NCBI RefSeq assembly: GCF_002157505.1
Contig: NZ_NFSC01000031.1
Span: forward strand, 620,001 to 684,000
Source: Arthrobacter agilis
GTDB lineage: Bacteria > Actinomycetota > Actinomycetes > Actinomycetales > Micrococcaceae
DNA: 64,000 bases
Direction of reading: 5' to 3'
Shown: in pieces, positions 26,715 to 34,807 of the stretch
Layout of the letters: each line of letters starts with the position of its first letter
Numbering within the stretch: position 1 is the stretch's first letter
The notes under the pieces: model-generated
The model's input: only the letters and a program-made list of their open reading frames with translations
Database searches by the model: none
What the model was told of the DNA's origin: nothing
Position numbers and translations under genes: made by a program

Positions 26715-27719
26715 TTGGCGACCCTGCACGCACGAGCACCAGCCGTTCCAGCGACCCGATCCGGAGCCATCGACGCACTCCGGGTCCTCGCGGTCGTCGC
26801 GGTCGTCACAGGGCACGTCTGGTCGGGCGCGCTCATCGACGCCGGCCTCTACACCTGGCACGTACCTGCGTTCTTCCTGCTCTCCGGGTACCTCTGGAAG
26901 CCCCGCGAACCGGACGCGCGATGGGCCGTCGCGGCGGAAGCCAAAAAGCGATTCAGAACCATCATGATCCCCTATCTCGCATGGTTGGTCGTGACGCTCC
27001 TCGTTCACATCCCCATCCACATCCACCGCGGCACCCTCACGAGCGAAGCCGTGATCCTGCCTCTCATCGGCGGATCCCTCAATGCGGGACCATTCGGTGC
27101 GTACTGGTTCATGAGTGCACTGTTCATCTCAGCCATTATGTTCCGGGCACTGGAGCGGGTACCCCTTGTCCTCCGGGTCGCACTCATCGCGGGGATCACC
27201 GTCGTCATCTACCTGTTCGGGGACGTCCTCGCCCCGCTGCCCTTCTCGCTCGGGGTCGCCGGCGCGGCGCTCATCTTTCTGCTCGCCGGTCAGGCCCTCC
27301 GGCACGTCCGCAGCCGGGTCAAAGCACCGATCCGGTTCGGCGCGGTGTGTCTCGTTGCGGGTGCCGCACCTGTACTCGCCGGCAGGTCAGCGTCACTGGA
27401 CATGAAGTACAACGAGCTCGGAACGCCGGTCCTCAGTATCGTCGTAGCGGTGCTGATCAGTTGCGGCCTCCTCTTGATCCTCGAGGGTGTGTTCTCCCGG
27501 CTGCCGGTATGGGTTCACGCGATGTCCACGAAACTCGCCGCGGGCTGCCTGATGGTGGTGCTGACTCATACATACGTTCTGTGGTTACTTGCTGTTCCAG
27601 ATACGGAGCGGTCGTTCTGGGTACTGATCGTGGCACTGGTCCTGCCGTGGGCTGTCGCTATGTTCCTCAACCGGACGCCGCTCTCTCGAATCTTCCTTGG
27701 AACACGACGCGCGACCTGA
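26715..27719 (+). CDS. Acyltransferase family 3 membrane protein
   Basis: Integral membrane O-acyltransferase of 334 residues with about ten helices. The conserved start IDALRVLAVVAVVTGHVW carries the catalytic His, and VPAFFLLSGYLW is the second family motif. Members acetylate or succinylate surface polysaccharides or peptidoglycan. I chose the TTG at 26715 because GGAGG (26705-26709) sits five bases upstream; the frame opens earlier (26658) but without a ribosome site. It is convergent with the GH16-like gene, 8 bases away, and starts the surface block. Confidence 0.85.
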   Translation: MATLHARAPAVPATRSGAIDALRVLAVVAVVTGHVWSGALIDAGLYTWHVPAFFLLSGYLWKPREPDARWAVAAEAKKRFRTIMIPYLAWLVVTLLVHIPIHIHRGTLTSEAVILPLIGGSLNAGPFGAYWFMSALFISAIMFRALERVPLVLRVALIAGITVVIYLFGDVLAPLPFSLGVAGAALIFLLAGQALRHVRSRVKAPIRFGAVCLVAGAAPVLAGRSASLDMKYNELGTPVLSIVVAVLISCGLLLILEGVFSRLPVWVHAMSTKLAAGCLMVVLTHTYVLWLLAVPDTERSFWVLIVALVLPWAVAMFLNRTPLSRIFLGTRRAT

Positions 27720-27727
27720 CAGGATTT

Positions 27728-28621
27728 CTACCGGCCAGCCGCCGCATACACGCGAACCCAGTCCACGCGCATCTCACCGGCGCCGTCAGCAGTGCTGTCC
27801 GGGAACCAGTCCAGTTGTAGCGTCTGGTGCATCGAACCTGGAGGCTGGTGCGTTGGGTCGTTGTCCTCGAACCACTTCACCCCATCGATGTAGCCGACGA
27901 TCCCACGCTGAGACCAATCAACCGCGTAGTTGTGGAACTCCGTGACGTCCAGGGCCTTGAACGCCGACGTCTGCGAGTTCGAACAGCCATAGTGGTGGAA
28001 GAACTTGATGACGTTCCAGTCACCAGTCGTCTCCGCGTAGTTGACTTCGCCGTCGCACGGCCAGTTCCCGCTATCCGGCCAGAGGATGGACACCAAATGG
28101 TATTCATCATCACCGGACCCGGCCGCTCGGACTTCCCACCGCCCGTACTTCTGGCGTGCGAACTTCGCGCCCATGCCGGCGGTCGTGCCATCCGGAGTTC
28201 CACTCATGACCATCGTGGAACCGTCCACGGTCACTTGCCGTGGACTCCGGATCCCCTTTCCCGCGTGCCCGACGCTGTTGTAGACGCTCCACTTCGTGGC
28301 ATCCGGCGCACCGGTGTAATCGAACTCGTCGCCGGTTACACGCGTACCCCAACCATGGACTACCGCCGCCTCCGTAGGTGCTGCCGCCTCAGGCGCGGTC
28401 GTCACGACCAGTCCTGGACGCGTGTTTCGCGAGATGGTCGCACGACCCTCCATGGACAAACGGACGCTGGCCCCGAAGTTGGTAGTCGCCTCGTCCGGCT
28501 GTTCGTATGTGTCCATGGTCAGCGAGGTCGTCGTCGCTGTGGTGCTTGCCGTTGTTGGAGTGATGAGTGCCAACCCAACCAGGAGAGACGATGCAATCAC
28601 CCCGCATTTACGCCACAACAT
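27728..28621 (-). CDS. Secreted GH16-like protein with altered catalytic motif
   Basis: 297 residues with a signal peptide (about 1-26). Residues 35-70 (DTYEQPDEATTNFGASVRL) look like the start of a DNRLRE carbohydrate-associated domain that is cut short. The rest matches a GH16 concanavalin-like fold: GDEFDYTGAPDATKW, KYGRWEVRA, VRVYAAAGR. The GH16 active site is normally E-x-D-x-x-E; here it reads E-V-N-Y-A-E, so the middle aspartate is Asn while both glutamates remain. Likely target is an external beta-glucan or similar polymer, but activity is uncertain. Confidence 0.75.
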   Translation of the reverse strand: MLWRKCGVIASSLLVGLALITPTTASTTATTTSLTMDTYEQPDEATTNFGASVRLSMEGRATISRNTRPGLVVTTAPEAAAPTEAAVVHGWGTRVTGDEFDYTGAPDATKWSVYNSVGHAGKGIRSPRQVTVDGSTMVMSGTPDGTTAGMGAKFARQKYGRWEVRAAGSGDDEYHLVSILWPDSGNWPCDGEVNYAETTGDWNVIKFFHHYGCSNSQTSAFKALDVTEFHNYAVDWSQRGIVGYIDGVKWFEDNDPTHQPPGSMHQTLQLDWFPDSTADGAGEMRVDWVRVYAAAGR

Positions 28622-28629
28622 CAGCCCGC

Positions 28630-29160
28630 CTAGGAGTTGCGGGCCAGACTTCTAGCGGCGCTTGCGGCGAGGAGGAATGCCTTACAGAGCCAGCGGACGT
28701 CGCTTCCATAATCATCGCAGTTTCTACTGGGGATTGAAGTACCCGGCTGGTTCGAGGAAGCGTAGACCCAGGAACAGTGACGGCCAAAGCCCAGCCATGC
28801 CGAAGCGTAGAGCAGAAGCGAAACGCTCAGCAACCCATTCGTTCTACCCCATGGCGAGTGAAGCTTCAGGTAAACCTGCGGACTCATGTGGACTGGCACC
28901 GCACGACCCTCGATTTTCAGGCGAAGCCCGCCGGGGTCAGACGTTGAGCCGCACCCGACAGAAGGGCTATTTCCTGACTTCTGCATTGCTGGTGGGAGCC
29001 AAGTGCTGAGGGCACCGGCCCGCTCAAGGTCGACGGAAGGCAGCCGATGCTGCCGCACTCCGGTCGCCACAGCGGCGACGAGTTCGTCCTGCCGGCCGGG
29101 AAGTGCGGGCGAATCCCGGTCGTACCCTTCGGATTCGACCTTCGCGTTGGCGCCGATCAT
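28630..29160 (-). CDS. Unassigned open frame, possibly a decayed gene
   Basis: Between the two secreted proteins lies 573 bases with no recognisable gene. One minus-strand frame is open for 176 codons from an ATG at 29160. Its first 60 codons have the high GC third position of real genes (MIGANAKVESEGYDRDSPAL). The later part has more mixed codons and many Trp, Cys and Ser residues, as expected of non-coding DNA. No Shine-Dalgarno is clear. It could be an orphan protein, a truncated gene or chance. Confidence 0.25.
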   Translation of the reverse strand: MIGANAKVESEGYDRDSPALPGRQDELVAAVATGVRQHRLPSVDLERAGALSTWLPPAMQKSGNSPSVGCGSTSDPGGLRLKIEGRAVPVHMSPQVYLKLHSPWGRTNGLLSVSLLLYASAWLGFGRHCSWVYASSNQPGTSIPSRNCDDYGSDVRWLCKAFLLAASAARSLARNS

Positions 29161-29194
29161 GGCGGCGACGTCTGCCTGGCGGGAGAAATGCGCG

Positions 29195-30808
29195 CTACCC
29201 GCCGGTTCTGGGTGCGAGGAGGATCTGCACGGCCTCGATCCGTTTGCCCATACCCGATGTGCCCGCCGTTCCGCCGTCCGCGACCCATGACTGCCAGCCC
29301 ACATCTTGCACATGCGCGCGGTAGTAAATCCTGTAATGGCTTGCCATCTCGCCGGTCAGCCTGATTTCGAACGCTTCCAAACGTAGTTCTTGCCCGGACG
29401 TGCCGATGGGATTGGCCGAGGATGTCCACGGCTGCCAGCCGATCGACTCCACATGCCCCCGCCACTCGATGTCCCCGGCATAAGCCGTGCTGGCCACCTT
29501 GAGGCGCAACGCCTCAACGCGAAGGGCCCGACCCGTGGTCCCGGCGACGGTCCCATCCGAAACGTTCGGCAGCCAGCCGAGGTTCTGAACGTGGGCGGCG
29601 TACACGGCAGTGGATGCCGGTGCGACCTTCGGAACCAACTGGATCGTAACGGCCTCCACCCGCCGTTCTTGCCCGACGGTGCCGGCCGTGGCCCCGTCGA
29701 TCCTGTAGGGCTGCCAGCCGACGTTCTGCACGTGGGCTCGATACCTGATGCTGTACCGCGAGGCCAGATCCCCGGTCAACCGCAGCTCGAACGCTTCCAG
29801 GCGCAGGCCGCGCCCGGTCGTTCCGATCGGGGACGCCGACGTCGTCCATGGCTGCCAGCCGATGTTCTGCACATGCCCCCTCCACAGGATGTCGCCCGAC
29901 AGGCGGTCTCCTGCCACCGACAGGCGCAGCGCCTCCATCGGCAGTTCCCGGCCGGTCGTTCCTGCGGTGGCGCCGTCCGAGACGCTCGACTGCCACCCGA
30001 TGGTCGCGACGTGGGCCTGGTAGACCCCGATGCACGTCATGTCGTAGTCGTAGGTACCGTCGGTCCATTGCGCGATGTGGACGGTGCCGCCGGAAAAGCT
30101 GCGATTCACACAGAGGTTGGATGCTTCACTGGCGAAGTCGAGACGCCCCGCCGGTGACCAGACGGGCACGCCGGGAAGCTGCCAGGATCCGGTGATTGCC
30201 TCCCAACCGCTCAGATAGGAATAGATACCGTGCGGGTACCCGGCGTCCGCGAGTGCGGCCAGGAGCCCGGAGATGACGTACCGGTTCTCCTGCCGCTGGG
30301 CTGCTGTCGAGCTGGGCCAGGGCTGTCGCGGGCGGGGTTCGACGTCGACCCAGACTCTCTCCGGTCGCCATCCCACCTCATCGAGAGACGCTAGAGCCGC
30401 GCGGCCCTCGGCGTACCCGACGTTGCGCAGCCGGTCCGGCCTGGTGCTCGCAGCCCAGGGGCCGTCGTCGCCGTAGCTGTCGTACTGTGCGGTGGTGGGA
30501 AAGGTAGCCATGGCGTAGGCCTGAGCCCTGACGCCTCGGTCGCGCACCCACTGGTACTGCCAGTCCAGGCAGGGGTTCTCGGTGAACGCGAGTCCGTTCG
30601 TCAACCCCACGACCACGAACTCCGTGTCTCCCGGCGGCATCGGTCCACCGCCCGGACACTGAGGCCACGAGACGTCATATCCGTAGTCGACTGCTCGGGC
30701 GGGTGCAGCGAACAACACACCGAGTGCGAGCACGAGTAAAACCGCCAGGAGCCGGGGCGCGGATGCCCGGTAGCGGCGGCCAGGTCGAAGAGCACCAAGG
30801 CCGGCCAT
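29195..30808 (-). CDS. Secreted GH25-like protein with six ChW repeats
   Basis: 537 residues. A signal peptide (basic start, then LLAVLLVLALGVLFAAPARA, cut after about residue 39). Residues 42-265 resemble the GH25/Rv2525c-like hydrolase fold found in actinobacterial secreted proteins (YGYDVSWPQCPGG, VWVDVEP, GIYSYLSGWE, HIAQWTDGTYDYD). Residues 270-535 are six repeats of about 45 residues with the core GHVQNIGWQPW and GTTGRxLRLEAFELRL, which is the ChW (clostridial hydrophobic Trp) repeat used in surface binding. ATG start with AGGGGGG upstream. Probably binds and acts on a cell wall or polysaccharide. Confidence 0.8.
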   Translation of the reverse strand: MAGLGALRPGRRYRASAPRLLAVLLVLALGVLFAAPARAVDYGYDVSWPQCPGGGPMPPGDTEFVVVGLTNGLAFTENPCLDWQYQWVRDRGVRAQAYAMATFPTTAQYDSYGDDGPWAASTRPDRLRNVGYAEGRAALASLDEVGWRPERVWVDVEPRPRQPWPSSTAAQRQENRYVISGLLAALADAGYPHGIYSYLSGWEAITGSWQLPGVPVWSPAGRLDFASEASNLCVNRSFSGGTVHIAQWTDGTYDYDMTCIGVYQAHVATIGWQSSVSDGATAGTTGRELPMEALRLSVAGDRLSGDILWRGHVQNIGWQPWTTSASPIGTTGRGLRLEAFELRLTGDLASRYSIRYRAHVQNVGWQPYRIDGATAGTVGQERRVEAVTIQLVPKVAPASTAVYAAHVQNLGWLPNVSDGTVAGTTGRALRVEALRLKVASTAYAGDIEWRGHVESIGWQPWTSSANPIGTSGQELRLEAFEIRLTGEMASHYRIYYRAHVQDVGWQSWVADGGTAGTSGMGKRIEAVQILLAPRTGG

Positions 30809-30838
30809 GATGGCCCCCCTATTCGAAGGATGAGCAGA

Positions 30839-31039
30839 TTATCCCACTCGGCCGCCTTCGCCGCTAGGGGAAACCGCCCCGCTGGCCGCATCGATGTCCG
30901 GCGTCTCGACGTCGGCCTCGTCGACGTCGAGGAGTGCGGCATCCTGCTCGACCGGCTCCCCGGCGACCGCATCGCTGTCGACGGCCTGCCGCGCGAGAGA
31001 TTCTTCGCCCTGGGGGGCTCCGGGACCGCCGACCCGTTG
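30839..31039 (-). pseudogene. Start-less acidic open frame after ychF (gene remnant)
   Basis: On the minus strand, just past the ychF stop, one frame stays open for 66 codons and ends in TAA at 30839. Codons have a very high GC third position and encode an acidic, low-complexity C-terminus (QAVDSDAVAGEPVEQDA, LLDVDEADVETPDIDA). There is no ATG, GTG or TTG in usable position and a stop lies directly upstream. It reads like the tail of a gene whose front was lost, possibly when the surface block entered. The -10 of the ChW protein (GGATAAT) overlaps its stop codon. Confidence 0.4.
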
Positions 31040-31068
31040 TTACTTCTTTCCCTGGCGTTATGTCCCGG

Positions 31069-32154
31069 TCAGACGTTGAAGCGGAACTCCACGACGTCGC
31101 CGTCGGACATGACGTACTCCTTGCCCTCGATGCGCACCTTGCCACGGGACTTGGCTTCGGCCATCGTCCGGGCCTCCATGAGGTCCTCGAAGTGGACAAC
31201 CTCGGCCTTGATGAAGCCACGCTGGAAATCGGAGTGGATGACCCCTGCGGCCTCCGGGGCCGTGGCACCTTTCTTGATCGTCCAGGCGCGGGTTTCCTTG
31301 GGACCGGCGGTGAGGTAGGTCTGCAACCCGAGCGTATGGAAGCCGACGCGTGCCAGCTGATCCAGCCCCGACTCCTCCTGGCCGTTCATCTCGAGCATCT
31401 CGCGGGCCTCGGCCTCATCGAGCTCCACGAGGTCGGCCTCCAGTTTGGCGTCGAGGAAGATGGCGTCGGCGGGAGCCACGAGCTGGCGCAACTCCTCCTG
31501 GCGCTCCGGGTTCCCGAGCACCGCGTCGTCGACATTGAAGACGTAGATGAAGGGCTTGGCGGTGAGCAGGCTCAGCTCACGCAGGTGTTCCATTTCGAGC
31601 TTGTCGCTCTTCACCGAGGAGAAGATCGTGTCACCGCGTTCGAGGACGGCCTGGGCCGCCTGCATCGCGGTGAGCTGTGCGGCCTCGCGCTTCTTGATCT
31701 TCACTTCCTTCTCGACGCGCGGGATGGCCTTCTCGAGCGTCTGCAGGTCGGCGAGGATCAGCTCGGTGTTGATGGTCTCCATGTCGGAGCGGGGATCGAC
31801 CTTGCCGTCGACGTGGATGACGTCCGGATCGTCGAACACGCGGATGACCTGGGCGATGGCCTCGGCCTCACGGATGTTCGCGAGGAACTGGTTGCCGAGG
31901 CCCTCACCCTCGGAGGCCCCCTTGACGATGCCGGCAATGTCGACGAAGGAGACGGTGGCCGGCAGGATCTGCTTCGACCCGAAGACCTCGGCGAGCTGCG
32001 CAAGGCGCGGGTCGGGCAGGCTGACCACGCCGACATTCGGCTCGATGGTCGCGAACGGATAGTTCGCCGCCAGGACGTTGTTGCGCGTCAGCGCATTGAA
32101 GAGGGTTGATTTGCCGACGTTGGGCAGTCCGACGATGCCGATAGTAAGAGCCAC
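31069..32154 (-). CDS. ychF: Redox-regulated ATPase/GTPase YchF (OLA1 family)
   Basis: 361 residues, the standard YchF length. Obg-like P-loop GLPNVGKSTLFNALT, G3 DIAG, the NXXE-type specificity region characteristic of YchF (FNVDD in place of NKxD), an inserted coiled-coil helix pair, and a C-terminal TGS domain (AWTIKKGATAPEAAGVIHSD, then YVMSDGDVVEFRFNV). YchF binds the ribosome and prefers ATP. Start is GTG at 32154, the V-A-L-T-I-G-I-V-G reading of the family. TAGACT lies eight bases upstream and no Shine-Dalgarno is seen, so translation is probably leaderless. Confidence 0.96.
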   Translation of the reverse strand: MALTIGIVGLPNVGKSTLFNALTRNNVLAANYPFATIEPNVGVVSLPDPRLAQLAEVFGSKQILPATVSFVDIAGIVKGASEGEGLGNQFLANIREAEAIAQVIRVFDDPDVIHVDGKVDPRSDMETINTELILADLQTLEKAIPRVEKEVKIKKREAAQLTAMQAAQAVLERGDTIFSSVKSDKLEMEHLRELSLLTAKPFIYVFNVDDAVLGNPERQEELRQLVAPADAIFLDAKLEADLVELDEAEAREMLEMNGQEESGLDQLARVGFHTLGLQTYLTAGPKETRAWTIKKGATAPEAAGVIHSDFQRGFIKAEVVHFEDLMEARTMAEAKSRGKVRIEGKEYVMSDGDVVEFRFNV

Positions 32155-32162
32155 GGGAGACA

Positions 32163-32168
32163 AGTCTA
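32163..32168 (-). promoter_or_regulatory. -10 hexamer of leaderless ychF promoter
   Basis: TAGACT on the minus strand, then eight bases, then the GTG start. No ribosome binding site is present between. Confidence 0.45.
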
Positions 32169-32238
32169 CCGGGCAGCGGACGGCCGTCCGGCGGTGTCGC
32201 GTCCACCGAATGTCGGAGGTTCCTGCGACAGTGTGGAC

Positions 32239-33552
32239 ATGAGCACCACGGCCGTCCTCCTCGTTCTCCTCGCCTTCGTCCTCGGGAGCGCCGTCGGCGC
32301 CTTCCTGGTGGCGCGCTATCTCACGCCGCGCACGGCGGACCTCCGTGCCGAGCTCGATGACGCGACAGCGCGCCTCGGGAGCACGACGACGGACCTGGCG
32401 GCAGCGGTCGCCCAGCGCGACCTCCTGCAGCAGCACAACCGGGAGCTGACCGGCAAGACGTCCACGGACAACGACGTCCTGCGTGCGCTCGCTCCCGTCG
32501 CGGAGAAGCTGACCCAGGTCCAGCGGCAGGTGGGCCTGCTCGAGCGTGACCGCTTGGAACAGTACGGGCAGCTCGCACGGCAGCTCGAGGAGGCACGCGA
32601 AGCGGATGCCCGTCTCCTCTCGACGACCTCCTCGCTCGCGGGCGCCCTGCGCAGCAACAGTGCACGCGGCCAATGGGGTGAGATCCAGTTGCGCCGCGTC
32701 GTGGAGGCAGCCGGCATGCTCTCACGCGTGGACTTCCTGGAGCAGGTGTCCTTCAGTGCGGGCGACGACGGCGAGCGCGCCCGGCCGGACATGGTGGTGC
32801 AGCTTCCGGGTGACAAGCAACTGGTCATCGACGCCAAGGTGCCCCTGACCGCCTTCCTCGCCGCGCAGGAGCTTGCGGGCACGGCCGGCAGCGACACCGA
32901 CACCGCCGCCCTCGAGTCCCGGCGCGCCGAGTTGCTCCGGCAGCACGGCAAGGCGCTGCGCGCCCACATCGACGCCCTGGCGCGGAAGAAGTACTGGGAA
33001 GGCGCGGCGAACTCCCCCGAACTGGTCATCTGCTTCATCCCGGTCGAGTCGGTACTCTCCGAGGCCCTGCGCGCAGATCCCGAACTGCTCGACTACGCCT
33101 TCGGCCAGAACGTCGCCCTCGCGTCACCGGTGTCCCTGCTCGGCATCCTCAAGGGTGCTGCCTTCAGCTGGCGGCAGGCCGTGCTCACCGACAACGCGCG
33201 GGAGCTCTTCGACCTGTCGAAGCAGCTGTACGAGCGCCTGGGCACCATGGGTGGGCATGTCACCCGCCTGGGAGCGTCGCTGAAGTCCTCGGTGGAACGC
33301 TACAACTCCTTCGTGGGCGCCCTCGAATCCCGTGTGCTTCCCACGGCCCGGCGCATCGGGGCGTTCGATTCGGCATCCCTCGACGTCGTCGATGCGGCAG
33401 CCGGTGGTGCGGAGGAAGGCGCCGACGTGAGCATGCTCGGCACGGCCCGTGCACAGCGCGCCGGTGCGCCGGGCAGCCCGGGTCAGGCCGCGATCGACGC
33501 CACTCCCCGCTCCCTCACGGCCCACGAGCTCCTCGACGGGACGGACGGGTAG
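32239..33552 (+). CDS. rmuC: DNA recombination protein RmuC homologue
   Basis: 437 residues. An N-terminal membrane helix (about 4-25), a long coiled coil (residues 30-140), and the RmuC endonuclease-like domain: NSARGQWGEIQLRRVVEAAG, RPDMVVQLPGDKQLVIDAKV (D and K of a PD-(D/E)XK core), and PVSLLGILKGAAFSWRQ. In E. coli RmuC limits inversions at short repeats. I chose the ATG at 32239, 84 bases from divergent ychF; the frame opens at 32194 but the extra residues are not helix-like. The last 60 residues are low-complexity. Confidence 0.9.
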   Translation: MSTTAVLLVLLAFVLGSAVGAFLVARYLTPRTADLRAELDDATARLGSTTTDLAAAVAQRDLLQQHNRELTGKTSTDNDVLRALAPVAEKLTQVQRQVGLLERDRLEQYGQLARQLEEAREADARLLSTTSSLAGALRSNSARGQWGEIQLRRVVEAAGMLSRVDFLEQVSFSAGDDGERARPDMVVQLPGDKQLVIDAKVPLTAFLAAQELAGTAGSDTDTAALESRRAELLRQHGKALRAHIDALARKKYWEGAANSPELVICFIPVESVLSEALRADPELLDYAFGQNVALASPVSLLGILKGAAFSWRQAVLTDNARELFDLSKQLYERLGTMGGHVTRLGASLKSSVERYNSFVGALESRVLPTARRIGAFDSASLDVVDAAAGGAEEGADVSMLGTARAQRAGAPGSPGQAAIDATPRSLTAHELLDGTDG

Positions 33553-33613
33553 GGAGCGGCGAACTCCGTACTCGCCGACACAGGGGCGGCCCACAGGCAT
33601 CGCCCGGACATGA

Positions 33614-33648
33614 CAACGGCGGCCCTTCCATGGGAAGAGCCGCCGTTG
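33614..33648. terminator. Bidirectional terminator between rmuC and ispH
   Basis: Arms CAACGGCGGC (33614-33623) and GCCGCCGTTG (33639-33648) pair perfectly, with an inner CTTCC/GGAAG stem after one mismatch and a tiny loop. It lies between convergent rmuC and ispH. Confidence 0.85.
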
Positions 33649-33657
33649 CCGCGATGA

Positions 33658-34752
33658 TCAGTTGAGCGTGGTGCGATCCTGCCGCTGGCCCCGGCCGCCA
33701 CGACCCTGCGACGGGTCACCCATGGCCTTCAGAGCGGCCCGGATCTCCTTGGGCAGGGAGAAGATGATGTCCTCCTGGGCCGTCACGACCTCCTCGACCT
33801 GTCCGTAGCCGTACTCGGCGAGCAGTCGAAGCACGTCCTGCACGAGGTTCTCCGGCACGGAGGCTCCCGAGGAGATACCGACGGTGGCCACGCCCTCGAA
33901 CCAGGACTCGTCGACCTCGTTGGCGAAGTCGACGCGGTGGGCTGCCTTTGCCCCGTACTCGAGCGCGACTTCCACCAGGCGGACGGAGTTCGAGGAGTTG
34001 GCGGACCCGACGACGATCACGAGGTCCGTCTGCGGCGCGATCTTCTTGATGGCGGCCTGGCGGTTCGACGTGGCGTAGCAGATATCGTCGCTGGGCGGAT
34101 CCTGGAGGGTCGGGAAGCGCTCCTTGAGCAGGTTCACCGTCAGCATGGTCTCGTCCACGCTCAGGGTGGTCTGCGAGAGCCAGATGAGCCTCTCGGGGTC
34201 ACGCACCTGGACCTTGTCGACGTCCTCCGGGCCGTTGACGATCTGGATGTGCTCGGGGGCCTCGCCCGCCGTGCCCTCCACTTCCTCGTGGCCCTCGTGG
34301 CCGATCAGGAGGATGTCGAAGTCGTCGCGGGCGAAGCGCTGCGCCTCTTTGTGCACCTTGGTGACGAGGGGGCAGGTGGCGTCGATGGTCCGCAGTCCCC
34401 GGTCCTCCGCGGACTGCACGACGGCGGGTGAGACGCCGTGGGCCGAGAAGACCAGGAGCGCGCCCTCGGGGACCTCGTCGGTCTCCTCCACGAAGATGGC
34501 GCCCTTCGCCTCGAGCGTGGAGACGACATGCAGGTTGTGCACGATCTGCTTGCGCACGTACACCGGCGGCCCGTAGTGCTCCAGAGCCTTCTCGACGGCG
34601 ATGACGGCGCGGTCCACCCCGGCGCAATAGCCGCGGGGCGCTGCGAGCAGTACCTTCTTCTCCCCGACCGGCGCGGCGGCGAGCACGTCCTCGGGGGAAC
34701 GACGCCTGCGCGGGATGGTGGGCATGGGGACCTGAACGGTGGTACTGGTCAT
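33658..34752 (-). CDS. ispH: 4-hydroxy-3-methylbut-2-enyl diphosphate reductase
   Basis: Last enzyme of the MEP isoprenoid pathway, reducing HMBPP to IPP and DMAPP with a [4Fe-4S] cluster. All three cluster cysteines are visible: [11 protein letters not shown] (near residue 43), [11 protein letters not shown] and [16 protein letters not shown] and FSAHGVSP hold substrate histidines. 364 residues with a disordered Arg/Gly C-terminal tail. ATG at 34752; TAGAAT six bases upstream suggests a leaderless mRNA. Electrons may come from a ferredoxin such as the FdxA in this window, but that is inference. Confidence 0.97.
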   Translation of the reverse strand: MTSTTVQVPMPTIPRRRRSPEDVLAAAPVGEKKVLLAAPRGYCAGVDRAVIAVEKALEHYGPPVYVRKQIVHNLHVVSTLEAKGAIFVEETDEVPEGALLVFSAHGVSPAVVQSAEDRGLRTIDATCPLVTKVHKEAQRFARDDFDILLIGHEGHEEVEGTAGEAPEHIQIVNGPEDVDKVQVRDPERLIWLSQTTLSVDETMLTVNLLKERFPTLQDPPSDDICYATSNRQAAIKKIAPQTDLVIVVGSANSSNSVRLVEVALEYGAKAAHRVDFANEVDESWFEGVATVGISSGASVPENLVQDVLRLLAEYGYGQVEEVVTAQEDIIFSLPKEIRAALKAMGDPSQGRGGRGQRQDRTTLN

Positions 34753-34758
34753 TCCCCG

Positions 34759-34764
34759 ATTCTA
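34759..34764 (-). promoter_or_regulatory. -10 hexamer of leaderless ispH promoter
   Basis: TAGAAT on the minus strand, six bases (CGGGGA), then the ispH ATG. The purines are too close to the start to be a normal ribosome site. Confidence 0.45.
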
Positions 34765-34807
34765 CCGGGTCGCGAACGCTCGACCCTCTCCACCGGCAGC
34801 TCCCGAG

